Notes: generated by a model not told the origin, from the sequence alone. 64,000 bases of DNA from an uncultured Oscillospiraceae bacterium (GCA_934591815.1 CAKTPV010000003.1:51625-115624), one strand, 5' to 3'; counted from the first letter of the stretch, positions 8,789 to 18,042 are shown. Program-made: numbers and translations.

Positions 8789-9439
8789 GTGGATATTGGA
8801 GGCAAGATAAAAAAGTCAAGAACGGATGCGAAGATCACACAGGAACAAGCGGCACAGGCTCTTGGCATCAGCAGACAGACAATATCGAATTGGGAGAATG
8901 AGAGATCCTACCCCGATATTGTAAGTGTGCTTAAAATGAGTGATTTGTATAGTGTCAGCCTTGACTATCTCTTGAAAGGAGAAGGCCCTATGAAAGACTA
9001 TCTGGATTATATTGAAGAAAGCACAAATACAGTAAAGAGCAAGACAAGGTTATCAAAGCTGCTGTTGGTTTTGTCCTATCTGGTAATATGGGCGTTTAAT
9101 ATTATGGCGTCATGGTGCTTTTCTGGTGGAAGTATTACGGAAGCCCAGGCAGGCGGAGTCCAGTGGCTTGTGCTCCCGGCCGTCACGATCGTTCTGTCTC
9201 TTTTGATCGGGAAAAACAATTATTGGGGAAAGCATAAGTGGCTGGCACCGATTGGTTTTGGCCTTATGCTCATGCTTTCCGTCTATGCGAGCTATGGCAT
9301 GAGAGAAAGCATGAACTTTAATCGGGTCGATTTGCAAACGCTCAGCTTGTTCTTTATCGGAACGATTGCTTCGATGATAGGGATGGTGCTTGGCCATGCG
9401 CTCTTCGCAGACGAAAAAAGCAAAGAAAAGAGCAAATAA
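8789..9439 (+). CDS. XRE-family helix-turn-helix protein with four membrane segments
   Basis: A 216-residue membrane-bound regulator. Residues 5-60 form an XRE helix-turn-helix (QEQAAQALGISRQTISNWENERSYP). After a linker come about four hydrophobic segments (near 88-110, 122-140, 150-170, 183-206). The GTG at 8789 is used because GGGAGG lies 8 nt upstream. Such HTH-TM proteins usually repress their own or neighbouring operons and may respond to membrane stress. Lower GC than its neighbours. It is flanked by two copies of the kinase 3' end, which suggests it arrived by or was involved in a duplication. Confidence 0.8.
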   Translation: MDIGGKIKKSRTDAKITQEQAAQALGISRQTISNWENERSYPDIVSVLKMSDLYSVSLDYLLKGEGPMKDYLDYIEESTNTVKSKTRLSKLLLVLSYLVIWAFNIMASWCFSGGSITEAQAGGVQWLVLPAVTIVLSLLIGKNNYWGKHKWLAPIGFGLMLMLSVYASYGMRESMNFNRVDLQTLSLFFIGTIASMIGMVLGHALFADEKSKEKSK

Positions 9440-9466
9440 TATATGCTTGCCGATACATGAACTTTA

Positions 9467-9491
9467 ATGGGCTGTTTTTGCAACAGCCCAT
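9467..9491 (+). terminator. intrinsic terminator after XRE gene
   Basis: Perfect 10-bp stem ATGGGCTGTT/AACAGCCCAT with a 5-nt loop, followed by TTTTC. Confidence 0.8.
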
Positions 9492-9582
9492 TTTCAACGT
9501 TTGAGAATGGGTTTTCGCGCAGAACCCGGAAGCATTTAGAATAGTAAGGTCGTGCATCAGAAGAAGGGGCTTTCAGGCATGT

Positions 9583-9684
9583 GCCTTGACGAAGGAGATC
9601 ATTCACCTGCATAAAGGTACGATCCGCGCCTACAACGGGGATAGCGGTGCCATGTTTGAGATCACGCTCCCGATGGGCAGATAA
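9583..9684 (+). pseudogene. 3' fragment of a histidine kinase gene (duplicate of 8549-8650)
   Basis: The 102 bases align without gaps to 8549-8650 (offset 1034) with mostly synonymous differences. They encode about 33 residues from ALTKEII to the end (EITLPMGR) followed by a stop. Nothing kinase-like precedes it. It is the remnant of a paralogous kinase gene or of a duplication, and it flanks the XRE gene on the far side. Confidence 0.8.
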
Positions 9685-9766
9685 ATGCAGATGTCGTCCG
9701 CCAAGTACAAGACCTTAAACGCCGCCGCTTCTTTCGCAAAGCTCATCGCTCTGCGACGATTCGCTA

Positions 9767-10729
9767 TCAGTGCAGTTCCTCTGCACGGTGGCAGGCAACA
9801 AGGCGGCCAGCGACAGGGCGCAGCTGCGGCATTTCGCGGCGGCAGCACTCTGTTGCGTAAGGGCAGCGCGTGTGAAAACGGCAACCGGGCGGTGGGTCAG
9901 TGGGGCTTGGCAGCTCCCCTGTCAGAAGCGGCTTTTCCTCAAAGCGTGCGGCTGGGTCAGCCTTGGGGATGGCGTTGATGAGAAAACGTGTATATGGGTG
10001 CAGCGGTGCGGAATAGACCTCTGCTGTACGCCCGATTTCACATAACCTCCCGAGAAACATTACGCATATTCTGTCGGAGATGAAGCGCACAACGGACAGA
10101 TCATGGCTGATGAACAGATAGCTCAGCCCGCGCTCATGCTGGAGCTGACGAAGAAGGTTGAGTATCTGATTCTGCACCGAAACATCGAGTGCGGAGACCG
10201 GCTCATCGCAGACAATGAGTGCCGGGTCGAGGGCGATGGCGCGTGCAATGCCTATCCTCTGGCGTTGCCCGCCGGAGAACTGGTGGGGGTAGCGGAAGAG
10301 GAACTCCTCCGGGATGCCGACATCGCGCAGAAGCGAGAGCACGCGTTCGGTCATTTCCTCCCTTGTGCGGCAGAGCTTGTGCGTTTTCAGCGGTTCCGCC
10401 ACAATGTCACGCACGGTCATGCGCGGATCAAGGGAGGCGTAGGGATCCTGAAATATGAGCTGCATACGGCGACGGTATGGGCCGAAGTCCTTCTCGCGGA
10501 GTGAGGTGATATCCGCTCCGCCGAATGTTATCTCGCCGGAAGTTGCCTTTATGAGCCGGATAAGCGTTCGTCCAAGTGTTGATTTGCCACAGCCGGACTC
10601 ACCCACAAGGGCAAGCGTTTCACCCTTGAATATCTCAAGTGACACGTCGGAAACGGCGTGTACTTTTTTCCTGTTTTTCAGAGTGAACTCCTTTGTCAGC
10701 CCCTTGGCTTCAAGCAGAATTTCGTTCAT
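9767..10729 (-). CDS. oligopeptide/dipeptide ABC transporter ATPase (DppF/OppF-like)
   Basis: A 320-residue ATPase of a peptide importer. Walker A is GESGCGKST (about residue 44), the signature is FSGGQRQRIGIARA, and Walker B is LIVCDEPVSALD. The C-terminal oligopeptide-ATPase extension has a cysteine cluster (CRFHTRCPYATECC) typical of OppD/DppF. The ATG at 10729 overlaps the stop of the preceding ATPase gene by 4 nt. Reading further upstream into that gene would be spurious. Last gene of the operon. Confidence 0.93.
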   Translation of the reverse strand: MNEILLEAKGLTKEFTLKNRKKVHAVSDVSLEIFKGETLALVGESGCGKSTLGRTLIRLIKATSGEITFGGADITSLREKDFGPYRRRMQLIFQDPYASLDPRMTVRDIVAEPLKTHKLCRTREEMTERVLSLLRDVGIPEEFLFRYPHQFSGGQRQRIGIARAIALDPALIVCDEPVSALDVSVQNQILNLLRQLQHERGLSYLFISHDLSVVRFISDRICVMFLGRLCEIGRTAEVYSAPLHPYTRFLINAIPKADPAARFEEKPLLTGELPSPTDPPPGCRFHTRCPYATECCRREMPQLRPVAGRLVACHRAEELH

Positions 10730-11706
10730 AGGCGCACCTCCGGTATGTTGATACAGCGCACAAGATGACCGGAAGACACCTCCCTTAGCTCCGGCACGAC
10801 ATTGCTGCAGTGCGTGCTGCACTTGGAGCAGCGCGGAGAAAAGCTGCACCCCGCTGGCAGATGCAATAGATTCGGAACAGTACCGGGGATGATCTCCAGC
10901 GCACCATTGCCACGTGCAAGCGAGGAGACGGCAGCCATGAGACCTGCGGTATAGGGGTGCATGGGGTGGGCGAATAGATCAAACGTATCCGCCTGCTCCA
11001 CAACGCGGCCGGCGTACATCACATAAACGTAGTCGCACAGCTGTGCTATGACACCGAGATTGTGTGAGATGATGACAATGCCGGAGCCGGTTTCATCGCG
11101 CAGCGCACGCATGAGCTGGAGTATCTGTGCCTCGACGGTCACGTCCAATGCCGTGGTTGGCTCATCGGCGATGACGAGCTTGGGACGGCATATCATTGCC
11201 ATCGCGATCATCACCCTCTGGCGCAGCCCGCCGGACAGCTCATGCGGATAACAGTTATAACGCCGTTCCGGTTCGGATATGCCGACCTTGCGGAATATGC
11301 GCAGAACCTCTGCCTTTGCCTCCCGCGGCGAGATCTTACGATGCAGCAGCAACGTCTCACGCACTTGAAGTCCGACACGCATCACAGGGTTAAGGCTCGT
11401 CATAGGCTCCTGGAAAATCATGCCTATCTCCTCGCCGCGCACAGTGGACATCTCATGCTCAGAGAGCTCAAGCAGCTCCTTGCCTGCGAGCTTTATACTG
11501 CCGCTGACGATTCTGCCCGGGTAGTGCAGAAGCCGCATGATGGAGCGCGCCGTCATGCTCTTCCCGCAGCCAGACTCGCCAACAATGCCGATTATTCTTC
11601 CGCGCGGGACGGATATGGACACATCATTAACGGCTTTGATCTCGCCATTTTGTGTGAAGAAGCTGGTACATAGATGCTCAACACACAGCACGGTCGCGTT
11701 GTCCAT
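10726..11706 (-). CDS. oligopeptide/dipeptide ABC transporter ATPase (DppD/OppD-like)
   Basis: A 326-residue ATPase with Walker A GESGCGKSM (note Met after Lys, common in DppD), signature LSGGLRQRVMIAMA and Walker B LVIADEPTTALD. The C-terminal extension contains a cysteine-rich segment (CSFSPRCSKCSTHC). It follows the permease gene after 12 bp and is coupled to the second ATPase gene. The two ATPases would form a heterodimer on the permease pair. Confidence 0.93.
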   Translation of the reverse strand: MDNATVLCVEHLCTSFFTQNGEIKAVNDVSISVPRGRIIGIVGESGCGKSMTARSIMRLLHYPGRIVSGSIKLAGKELLELSEHEMSTVRGEEIGMIFQEPMTSLNPVMRVGLQVRETLLLHRKISPREAKAEVLRIFRKVGISEPERRYNCYPHELSGGLRQRVMIAMAMICRPKLVIADEPTTALDVTVEAQILQLMRALRDETGSGIVIISHNLGVIAQLCDYVYVMYAGRVVEQADTFDLFAHPMHPYTAGLMAAVSSLARGNGALEIIPGTVPNLLHLPAGCSFSPRCSKCSTHCSNVVPELREVSSGHLVRCINIPEVRL

Positions 11707-11718
11707 TATTCTTCCTCC

Positions 11719-12615
11719 TTACTGGTTTTTAAGATGCGGGTCGAGTACATCGCGCAGGCCGTCGCCGAGAAAATTGAACGCCAGCACGACAACCATAATG
11801 GCGACGCTCGGCGATAGACTAAGCCAGGGTTGGCTATAAAGAAACTGCCGCCCGGCGTTTACCATCAGTCCCCATGAGGCCTGCGGAGGTTTTATACCGA
11901 TACTCAGAAAGCTTAGCGAACTCTCTGAAAGAATAGCGGAGGGAATGTTGAGCGTAAAGAGTACGATAAGTGAAGGTGCGCAATTTGGAAAAATATGCCG
12001 GAGCATGATCACCAGCTTCCCCACGCCGATGGAGCGTGCCGCCTCTACAAATTCCGTCTCCTTGAGCTTAAGCGTTTCCGCACGCACGATGCGCGCAACG
12101 CTTGCCCAGTTGACGAGTGCTAAGGCAAGGAAAATATTGATCATCCCATCACCGAGAGTATACATTATCGCCATTGCGAGGAACATCGACGGGAACGCCA
12201 GCATGACGTCCGCAATGCGCATGATCACGGCGTCCGTCCGCCCACCGTTGTACCCGGCGATTATGCCAAGTATCGCTCCGGCAAGCATGGAAATCACGGT
12301 CGGTACTATGCCGACCAGCAGCGACACCCGTGAGCCGTACAGCATCCGTGTCAGAACATCCCGCCCGGCCTCGTCCGTACCGAGCAGATGCGCACGCGAC
12401 GGTGGGGCAAGGCGGTTGTGCAGGTCCATGCTGTCAAAGGTGTAGGGTGTGAGTACCGGCGCAAGAATTGCAGCGAGGATAAACAGCAGTATCACAACGG
12501 CGGAAGCTGCGGCAAGCTTGTTTTCCCGCCACAGGCGTTTTACAGCAGAGGCAAAGGTCTCCGCCTCGCCAAGCGGTGCGCACAGTTCGTTTGGAAGTTC
12601 GGGAGATTTTCTCAT
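11719..12615 (-). CDS. peptide ABC transporter permease (DppC-like)
   Basis: A 298-residue inner-membrane permease. It has an N-terminal cytoplasmic tail, a first TM segment at about 35-57, the LLGTDEAGRDVLTRMLYGSR motif of DppC/OppC proteins, and further TM segments including the EAA loop (EAARSIGVGK). A GTG two codons upstream exists, but the ATG at 12615 has AAGGAGG at the right distance. It is 2 bp after the DppB-like gene. Confidence 0.92.
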   Translation of the reverse strand: MRKSPELPNELCAPLGEAETFASAVKRLWRENKLAAASAVVILLFILAAILAPVLTPYTFDSMDLHNRLAPPSRAHLLGTDEAGRDVLTRMLYGSRVSLLVGIVPTVISMLAGAILGIIAGYNGGRTDAVIMRIADVMLAFPSMFLAMAIMYTLGDGMINIFLALALVNWASVARIVRAETLKLKETEFVEAARSIGVGKLVIMLRHIFPNCAPSLIVLFTLNIPSAILSESSLSFLSIGIKPPQASWGLMVNAGRQFLYSQPWLSLSPSVAIMVVVLAFNFLGDGLRDVLDPHLKNQ

Positions 12616-12617
12616 GC

Positions 12618-13541
12618 TCACACCTCCTTACTTATGCGTGGGTCAAGTGCGGCATACAGGCAGTCGGCCACAAGGTTGCCGAGGATGACAAGAAGCGTTG
12701 AGAAGAGTATTGTCCCCTGCAGGAGCGGAATATCGCGCCCTTCAATTGCCTGCACAAGCAGACGGCCTATGCCGTTGACAGAGAACACCGTTTCGCATAT
12801 CACAGCACCTGAGAGAAGAGAGGAAAGCTGTACTGCCATCATTGTTATCACCGGCAGCAGTGCGTTTCTCAGCGCATGCACGATGATAACACCGATCTGA
12901 CGGTGACCCTTGGCACGTGCGGTGTCGATATAATCCTCCTGCATGACCTCCAGCAGGGTAGAGCGTGTGAGGCGTGCAATACTGCCTGCACTATTCCAAC
13001 CGAGGGCGATGGCGGGGAGAATGTATCCGGTCCAGCTATCCACGCCGGAGATGGGGAGCCAGTTAAGCCTATACGCCAGAAAGTATTGCAGCACCATTGC
13101 CACCATGAAAACCGGTACAGATACGCCAAGCAGAGACATGCCCATGAAGAACCGGTCGAGTATCCCATTTTTTTTCACAGCGGCGATTATACCGCAGGCT
13201 ATACCAGTCACCCACGCGATGAGTGCTGCAGCAAGCGCGAGGTGAACGGTGTTGGGAAATGCCGCACCGATAAGCTCCGTCACACTGCGGTTGAGAGAGT
13301 AGCTCGTGCCGAAGTCACCGCGCACAGCATCGGATATGTAACGCCAAAACTGTACGTATATCGGCTGATCCAGCCCGAGCTCGCGTGTCATGCGCTCGAT
13401 CGTCTCTAACTTTGCGTGCTCACCCATCATCGTGACAATGGCGTTGCCCGGTACGATGCGAAGCATTATGAAGATAAGCAGCGCCACGCCAAGCATTACT
13501 ATCGCGGCTTGAATGACGCGGTTGAGTATGTTTCTTGCCAA
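12618..13541 (-). CDS. peptide ABC transporter permease (DppB-like), TTG start
   Basis: A 307-residue inner-membrane permease with about six TM segments, including GVALLIFIMLRIVPGN near the N-terminus and the EAA loop (DTARAKGHRQ). The TTG at 13541 is chosen because AGGAGG lies 8 nt upstream and the resulting protein begins like DppB/OppB. An ATG at 13574 would add 11 residues and place the ribosome site inside the gene. Confidence 0.9.
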   Translation of the reverse strand: MARNILNRVIQAAIVMLGVALLIFIMLRIVPGNAIVTMMGEHAKLETIERMTRELGLDQPIYVQFWRYISDAVRGDFGTSYSLNRSVTELIGAAFPNTVHLALAAALIAWVTGIACGIIAAVKKNGILDRFFMGMSLLGVSVPVFMVAMVLQYFLAYRLNWLPISGVDSWTGYILPAIALGWNSAGSIARLTRSTLLEVMQEDYIDTARAKGHRQIGVIIVHALRNALLPVITMMAVQLSSLLSGAVICETVFSVNGIGRLLVQAIEGRDIPLLQGTILFSTLLVILGNLVADCLYAALDPRISKEV

Positions 13542-13568
13542 AAACTCAGCCTCCTGAATACACAGCGC

Positions 13569-13592
13569 GGACACCCGAAATATCGGGTGTCC
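13569..13592 (-). other. intercistronic hairpin between SBP and permease genes
   Basis: Perfect 10-bp stem (13569-13578 with 13583-13592, AATA loop) and no U-tract. This position after a substrate-binding-protein gene commonly protects the upstream mRNA or partly terminates, giving more binding protein than permease. Confidence 0.6.
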
Positions 13593-13618
13593 TGCCGCAC
13601 ATTGATATGTATTTTTAA

Positions 13619-15244
13619 TTACTTGAGCGTTACGTCATTAACGTAGAAGTTGCTGAACCCTGCCCAGTAGGGGATAAAGCTCTCAACGCGATCGCCAATC
13701 GCAAATAGGTGGGTGCTGCCTAGAAGCGGAACCCAAGCGGCATCATCGACGACGATCTTCTTTTCAAGTGCCTGATACTCTGTCATGCGCTTGGCGTCAT
13801 CCGTGATGCCGGAGGCTGCGGCAACACGCGCCATGACCTCGGTGTCAGAGTAGTTCAAGCTGCGGATGCGCGTCTTGGCGGCACTGCCGAAGAAGGTGTA
13901 CATAATGTTGGCGGGGTCATTATAGTCCATCGTCCATGTGGCGATGAAGGAGTCCATCTCGCCGGACTTTCGCAGGTCGAGCCAGGACGACTCGTCATAG
14001 CTTTTTATCCCAGCATTGATACCGATCGCCTGCAGGTTCTGCTGCACGACCTGATAGACGAGCTGAAGATTGCTGGAGGCGGAGGAGTCCATGGAAAGCT
14101 CGAAACTTATCTCACCGTCGGCGTAGCCCGCATCGGCAAGTAGTGCCTTCGCACCTTCGGGATCGTAAGCGGAACGTGTGAGCTCTTTGTTAAAGCCCCA
14201 GACGCCCTTAGGGATAATGCCGTTTTCGACCAAAGCGTTCCCAGCGTAGATGGAGGAAACGATAGTGTCGGCATCAACTGCCATCTGCAGTGCCTTGCGC
14301 ACGTTGACGTCGGAGAGGTACTGATTGTTCTCGTTGAGTGCAAAGTACGTAAGTCCCACCCGAGAGCTGACAACAAGCTTGTCGGCGTACTGCGCTTTAT
14401 AGGTGGCCTCGACAATGCTGGAATCAAGAGCCTCAAGGTCAATGATGTCCAATTCGCCATTCTGATACATGAGGTTCTGGGTGGAGGGGTCGGGAATGAT
14501 GGAGACGATCGCTTTCTTTACGGACGGTACATCTCCCCAGTATTTGTCGTTGTATTCAAGGGTGAAATGGTCGTTTACGACCCATTCCGTTACCTTATAG
14601 GGGCCGGTACCGACGGTATCCTCGCAGCTTAAACCAAAATTGGCGACGCTCTCTACGGTTTCCTTATCCACAATGGACATAGCAGGAGAGGTGAGCTCTG
14701 CAAGGAAACCTGCGTTCGCGGTGTTGAGCGTGATGGTAAAATGCGTATCGTCGATCACGGAAAAGCCCTCAAGTGTGTCGGCCTCGCCGTTTTGTAGTGC
14801 CTCAGCACCGACGACCTCAAGAGGAATATCGTCGTTCACACCGCCGGCGGTCAGAAGCCGCTCAAACGTGTACTGGACATCGTCGGCAGTCAATGCATTG
14901 CCGTTGGAGAAGACGATCCCATTTTTCAGCGTGAAGGTGTAGGTCAGACCATCGTCAGAAACCATATGACTCTCGCAGAGGCTGGAAACGATGGCCGTAC
15001 TGCCGTCAGATTGAACCTCAGACTCAAACAGGCGGTCAAATACGTTCATAGGCACCATGTAGTCGTCTGTGGTCTGCGAAACATCCATGGTGCTGATGTC
15101 ATAGAGTGCTGCAACACGCAGCACTCCTTGCTCAACGGCCGTACCGTTACTTCCCGGGGTGGGTGTGGTCGCTCCGGTAGAGCCACAGGCTGTCATCGCG
15201 AGAATGCTTGCGCAGATAAGCGAAACAAAAACAAATCTTCTCAA
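13619..15244 (-). CDS. peptide ABC transporter substrate-binding lipoprotein (SBP_bac_5)
   Basis: A 541-residue secreted lipoprotein. A signal peptide ends in the lipobox ILAMTAC with Cys20, followed by a Ser/Thr/Gly linker and a family-5 extracellular solute-binding domain. It would bind peptides (or nickel/other DppA-type ligands) outside the cell and deliver them to the permeases encoded downstream. The start is TTG at 15244 with GGAGG 6 nt upstream. A TATAAT on the minus strand (15304-15299) lies 55 bp upstream as a likely -10. Confidence 0.92.
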   Translation of the reverse strand: MRRFVFVSLICASILAMTACGSTGATTPTPGSNGTAVEQGVLRVAALYDISTMDVSQTTDDYMVPMNVFDRLFESEVQSDGSTAIVSSLCESHMVSDDGLTYTFTLKNGIVFSNGNALTADDVQYTFERLLTAGGVNDDIPLEVVGAEALQNGEADTLEGFSVIDDTHFTITLNTANAGFLAELTSPAMSIVDKETVESVANFGLSCEDTVGTGPYKVTEWVVNDHFTLEYNDKYWGDVPSVKKAIVSIIPDPSTQNLMYQNGELDIIDLEALDSSIVEATYKAQYADKLVVSSRVGLTYFALNENNQYLSDVNVRKALQMAVDADTIVSSIYAGNALVENGIIPKGVWGFNKELTRSAYDPEGAKALLADAGYADGEISFELSMDSSASSNLQLVYQVVQQNLQAIGINAGIKSYDESSWLDLRKSGEMDSFIATWTMDYNDPANIMYTFFGSAAKTRIRSLNYSDTEVMARVAAASGITDDAKRMTEYQALEKKIVVDDAAWVPLLGSTHLFAIGDRVESFIPYWAGFSNFYVNDVTLK

Positions 15245-15613
15245 GTTGATCCTCCATTCAAAATAGATGTTGTGGTGTCAAAACTATCTTACGAGGTCAT
15301 TATACAGGGAATAGTTTGCAATTAAAACCGCTAAAAGTGGGTGAAAAGCTGCAAAAAGTGCTATTTACCGCGCCAAGTCAGACAGATGCTGGATTTATCA
15401 CAAGATAACAGGGCAGCACATAAGAGTGTGGCTTTCCAATATGTGTCTTGATGCCTCTATGTTCGAGATGACCCTTTAGAGGTTTGGAAAACTTAACATG
15501 AACCTTATTTTCGGTATGGTAAAATAAATTAGCGACAGCCTATGCCGCCCGGTGGCGGCTGCAATGCAACGCCAGCCCTGCGGATACAGAATTACTTACA
15601 ACGGAGAAAACGT
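15245..15613. other. intergenic region between divergent genes
   Basis: It carries the presumed promoter of the SBP gene (-10 TATAAT on the minus strand, 15304-15299, without a good -35). On the plus strand there is an AT-rich stretch around 15515-15530 before the YcxB-like gene. No gene seen. Confidence 0.5.
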
Positions 15614-16138
15614 ATGACTTTTGAAATTCACAGCGACATCACAAATCGCTCTATGACCGCAGCTGCCCGCGCGATGCGCAGGGTGCTGCGGCGAAAGAGA
15701 AGCATTGTGTGGGCCATCTTCGGCTGGAGCGTCTTTTTATTCAATGCATTGCTGCTGATCCCATTCGATGGAGAGCCTTTTGCGCTTGATGTCAGAACGG
15801 TGACTTCCATGCTGGTAGAGGTGATGCTGCTGTCCGTTCTGCTGTTTCAGGACCGATTCAACGGCATGATCGCCCGCAAAAACACGCTGGCGGGCACAAA
15901 GGAATATCATGTCGCATTCGGCGAGGATTCCTATACTGTCGTTACGGCGGCCACCACCTCCACCTTCCGCTACGAGCTGATCGACGCACTGGCTGAGTCG
16001 CAGGACTACATCATCCTTCTGATGAAAAAACGCTATGCGCAGCCTCTGGATAAGCGTACTCTTATCGGCGGGACGGTGGAGGAATTCAAACGATTTCTTG
16101 AGGAGAAGACCGGAAAGACGTTCCGGCGTGTGAAATGA
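15614..16138 (+). CDS. YcxB-like membrane protein
   Basis: A 174-residue protein. Two TM segments (about residues 36-54 and 66-82) are followed by a C-terminal cytoplasmic domain (GTKEYHVAFGEDSYTV ... YELIDALAESQDYIILLM) that resembles the YcxB-like domain. The family function is unknown. The ATG at 15614 follows GGAGA. An earlier in-frame ATG at 15542 would add 24 unlikely residues. It stands alone between the peptide transporter and the sigma factor genes. Confidence 0.75.
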   Translation: MTFEIHSDITNRSMTAAARAMRRVLRRKRSIVWAIFGWSVFLFNALLLIPFDGEPFALDVRTVTSMLVEVMLLSVLLFQDRFNGMIARKNTLAGTKEYHVAFGEDSYTVVTAATTSTFRYELIDALAESQDYIILLMKKRYAQPLDKRTLIGGTVEEFKRFLEEKTGKTFRRVK

Positions 16139-16394
16139 ACGATTTTTCTATAACACCCTTTCGCGGGCCACACCTGATCCTGCTCTTGCTGACGGCGGCG
16201 GCGGCGAGAATACGATTAAGGTCGAACAATTGCAGTTGTATACGCAAAGGGTGCTTCGCTGACTACGGTTTTTCAAAAAGGGAGCCGTCGAACCTCAGAC
16301 GGAAAAATAGTTGAAAAAATATTCTTCGATCTTTGTAACTTTTTGGCTTACTGGGAGTCTAATATATAGATTTGAAGAGATGGGAGGGAAATGT

Positions 16395-16880
16395 GTGGAC
16401 GGATTTGAGGTCATCTATTCTAAATACAGCCCTCTGGTTTTTCGATATTTGCTTTCCCTTGGCGTGGATTTTCTGAGTGCTGAAGAACTAACAGCAGAAA
16501 CCTTTTATCGAGCGTATACCAATTTCGACAAATATAAGGGAGAGAGCAAAATTGAAACCTGGCTCTGTGCAATCGCAAAAAATGAGTATCGTAAGGATTG
16601 TAAAAGAAGAGAAAAGGCAACTGCTACGGAAGAAATGGAGCGAGCCGCAGACCAGACAGACTTGGTTGACCGCCTACTGGATAGGGATCAGGCGATTGAC
16701 ATATATAAAACAGTTCACAGCATGGCTGAGCCGTACAAAGAGGTTTTCCTACTTCGGGTTTTAGGGGAACTCAGCTTCAAGGAAATATCACATATTTTTG
16801 GGAAGTCTGAATCATGGGCGAAGGTCACTTTTTTCAGAGCAAAGATCAAAGTAGTAGAAAAGAGGGAGGAATCTATATGA
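16395..16880 (+). CDS. ECF-type RNA polymerase sigma factor
   Basis: A 161-residue sigma factor. The sigma-2 region (about 5-70, SKYSPLVFRYLL ... ETWLCAIAKNEYRKD) is followed by the sigma-4 helix-turn-helix (about 110-155, YKEVFLLRVLGELSFKEIS). The start is taken as GTG at 16395 with GGGAGG 6-7 nt before it. An ATG at 16380 is possible. The stop overlaps the ATG of the anti-sigma gene (ATGA). Lower GC than surrounding genes. Confidence 0.88.
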   Translation: MDGFEVIYSKYSPLVFRYLLSLGVDFLSAEELTAETFYRAYTNFDKYKGESKIETWLCAIAKNEYRKDCKRREKATATEEMERAADQTDLVDRLLDRDQAIDIYKTVHSMAEPYKEVFLLRVLGELSFKEISHIFGKSESWAKVTFFRAKIKVVEKREESI

Positions 16881-17560
16881 ATAATGTCACTTGCAGCATT
16901 GTAGAGGATCTGCTTCCTCTTTATATGGACGGCTGCTGCTCTAAGGATAGCCAACAGGCGGTTGTCGAACATATGAAAACCTGCGAAAAATGCAGGGAAA
17001 CGTATCGCCATTTGCAGAGTGATTTGCCCGCTATCGCAAATGAAACGACCGATATGCGCTCCGAGGAAATTGCGCGTTCACTTTCAAAAAGAATCAAGAA
17101 ACGCAAAGCGGCGGCTGCGGTGTTTGCGGTAATATTCTTTGTGTTTGCAATGATCTCTATCTTCTTCGTGGGCAAGGCGATCATGATAATGAGAGGGCAG
17201 GGTTCACCGGTATCTCTTGGCAGCCTGGAAAGCGCGGTAAATCTCTCTGAGGGCGATTTCTCCTGTTCCGCCCAAGATATAGGTGCTTACAGCTTTTTCA
17301 CCAATACAACCAGAATCATTATTAGAACCGACTCACCCTTAGATGAGACTGCGACGGTTCGTCTTTGGAATACAGAAAACATGAGCGAGAACATTCTGCT
17401 GGGCCACCTTGACAAAAAGCAGAAAATCTGCACCTTTACGCATCTAACCAGCCGGAATCGCTATGCGATCACCGTAGACGATATGCCCGATATAAGCATT
17501 TCTGTCAGTAGTCGTCTTACATTTTGGGAAGCACTATCCCGGGCCTTGCAAAATGAATAA
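16877..17560 (+). CDS. anti-sigma factor with N-terminal zinc finger
   Basis: A 227-residue membrane protein. The N-terminal cytoplasmic zinc-binding anti-sigma domain has EHMKTCEKC (H-x3-C-x2-C, residues about 33-42). One TM segment lies at about 80-105 and an extracytoplasmic C-terminal domain follows. It would hold the co-transcribed ECF sigma factor inactive until a cell-surface signal arrives. The start overlaps the sigma stop codon. Confidence 0.88.
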   Translation: MNNVTCSIVEDLLPLYMDGCCSKDSQQAVVEHMKTCEKCRETYRHLQSDLPAIANETTDMRSEEIARSLSKRIKKRKAAAAVFAVIFFVFAMISIFFVGKAIMIMRGQGSPVSLGSLESAVNLSEGDFSCSAQDIGAYSFFTNTTRIIIRTDSPLDETATVRLWNTENMSENILLGHLDKKQKICTFTHLTSRNRYAITVDDMPDISISVSSRLTFWEALSRALQNE

Positions 17561-17710
17561 GCGTTTTGAGGCTGGGGTATGGGTCGCGGAGCCTCGCAAA
17601 GCCAACAGTGGACGCCGTGCAAGAGCAGACAGCTCAGGCTGAAGAAAACGAATTGCCGAAGCAGCTCGATCCATTTCAATCTATCAGTCTAACAGAAGCT
17701 TGAACCATGG

Positions 17711-17738
17711 GCGGCGGGACAGTTTACTGTCCCGCCGC
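17711..17738 (+). terminator. 12-bp GC-rich hairpin, dispersed GGGACAG family
   Basis: Perfect stem GCGGCGGGACAG / CTGTCCCGCCGC with a TTTA loop, followed by TCTGCTT. The same stem, extended to 14 bp, occurs at 57001-57035, so this is a small dispersed repeat that may act as terminator of the anti-sigma operon. Confidence 0.6.
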
Positions 17739-17756
17739 TCTGCTTGGTGCCTTCAG

Positions 17757-18020
17757 GCGTGGAAATAACCCCCGGTTTTACCGGGGGAAGAAAAACAGCT
17801 TTAGCATGAGGCTTTCTGAAGGAAAGCAAATGCTTAAGAGTAAACATTTGAATGAGAAAGAGATGTTGAAGGAATAAGCTTTGCCTGTACCCGTTTACGG
17901 GTGGCAGTGCGTGTGATGCGATAATATAATTCAGTGCCCATTATAAAGGCTATGCCGGTAATAGCCCCTTTTATGGGCAGGTCAAACCACCAGTTTACTG
18001 GTGGTCATGGTTGCCGTCCA
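17757..18020 (+). mobile_element. IS200/IS605-like non-autonomous palindromic element (PATE-like), boundaries approximate
   Basis: About 260 bp with no transposase. It begins near the perfect hairpin 17769-17787 (7-bp stem) and ends near the perfect hairpin 17986-18005 (8-bp stem, TTTA loop), resembling the subterminal palindromes recognised by Y1 transposases. Between them lie a hairpin at 17882-17906 and a two-part stem at 17935-17979 (TGCCCAT/ATGGGCA enclosing GGCTAT/ATAGCC). The structured right half could be a remnant of a TnpB-type guide RNA. Assignment rests on structure only. Confidence 0.4.
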
Positions 18021-18042
18021 ATCACGGTGCGGACAGATAGGC

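Noticed and set aside
10730..10849. N-terminal extension of the DppF-like ATPase
   Set aside because: Lies inside the DppD-like gene. The ATG at 10729 gives a normal DppF start and ATGA overlap.
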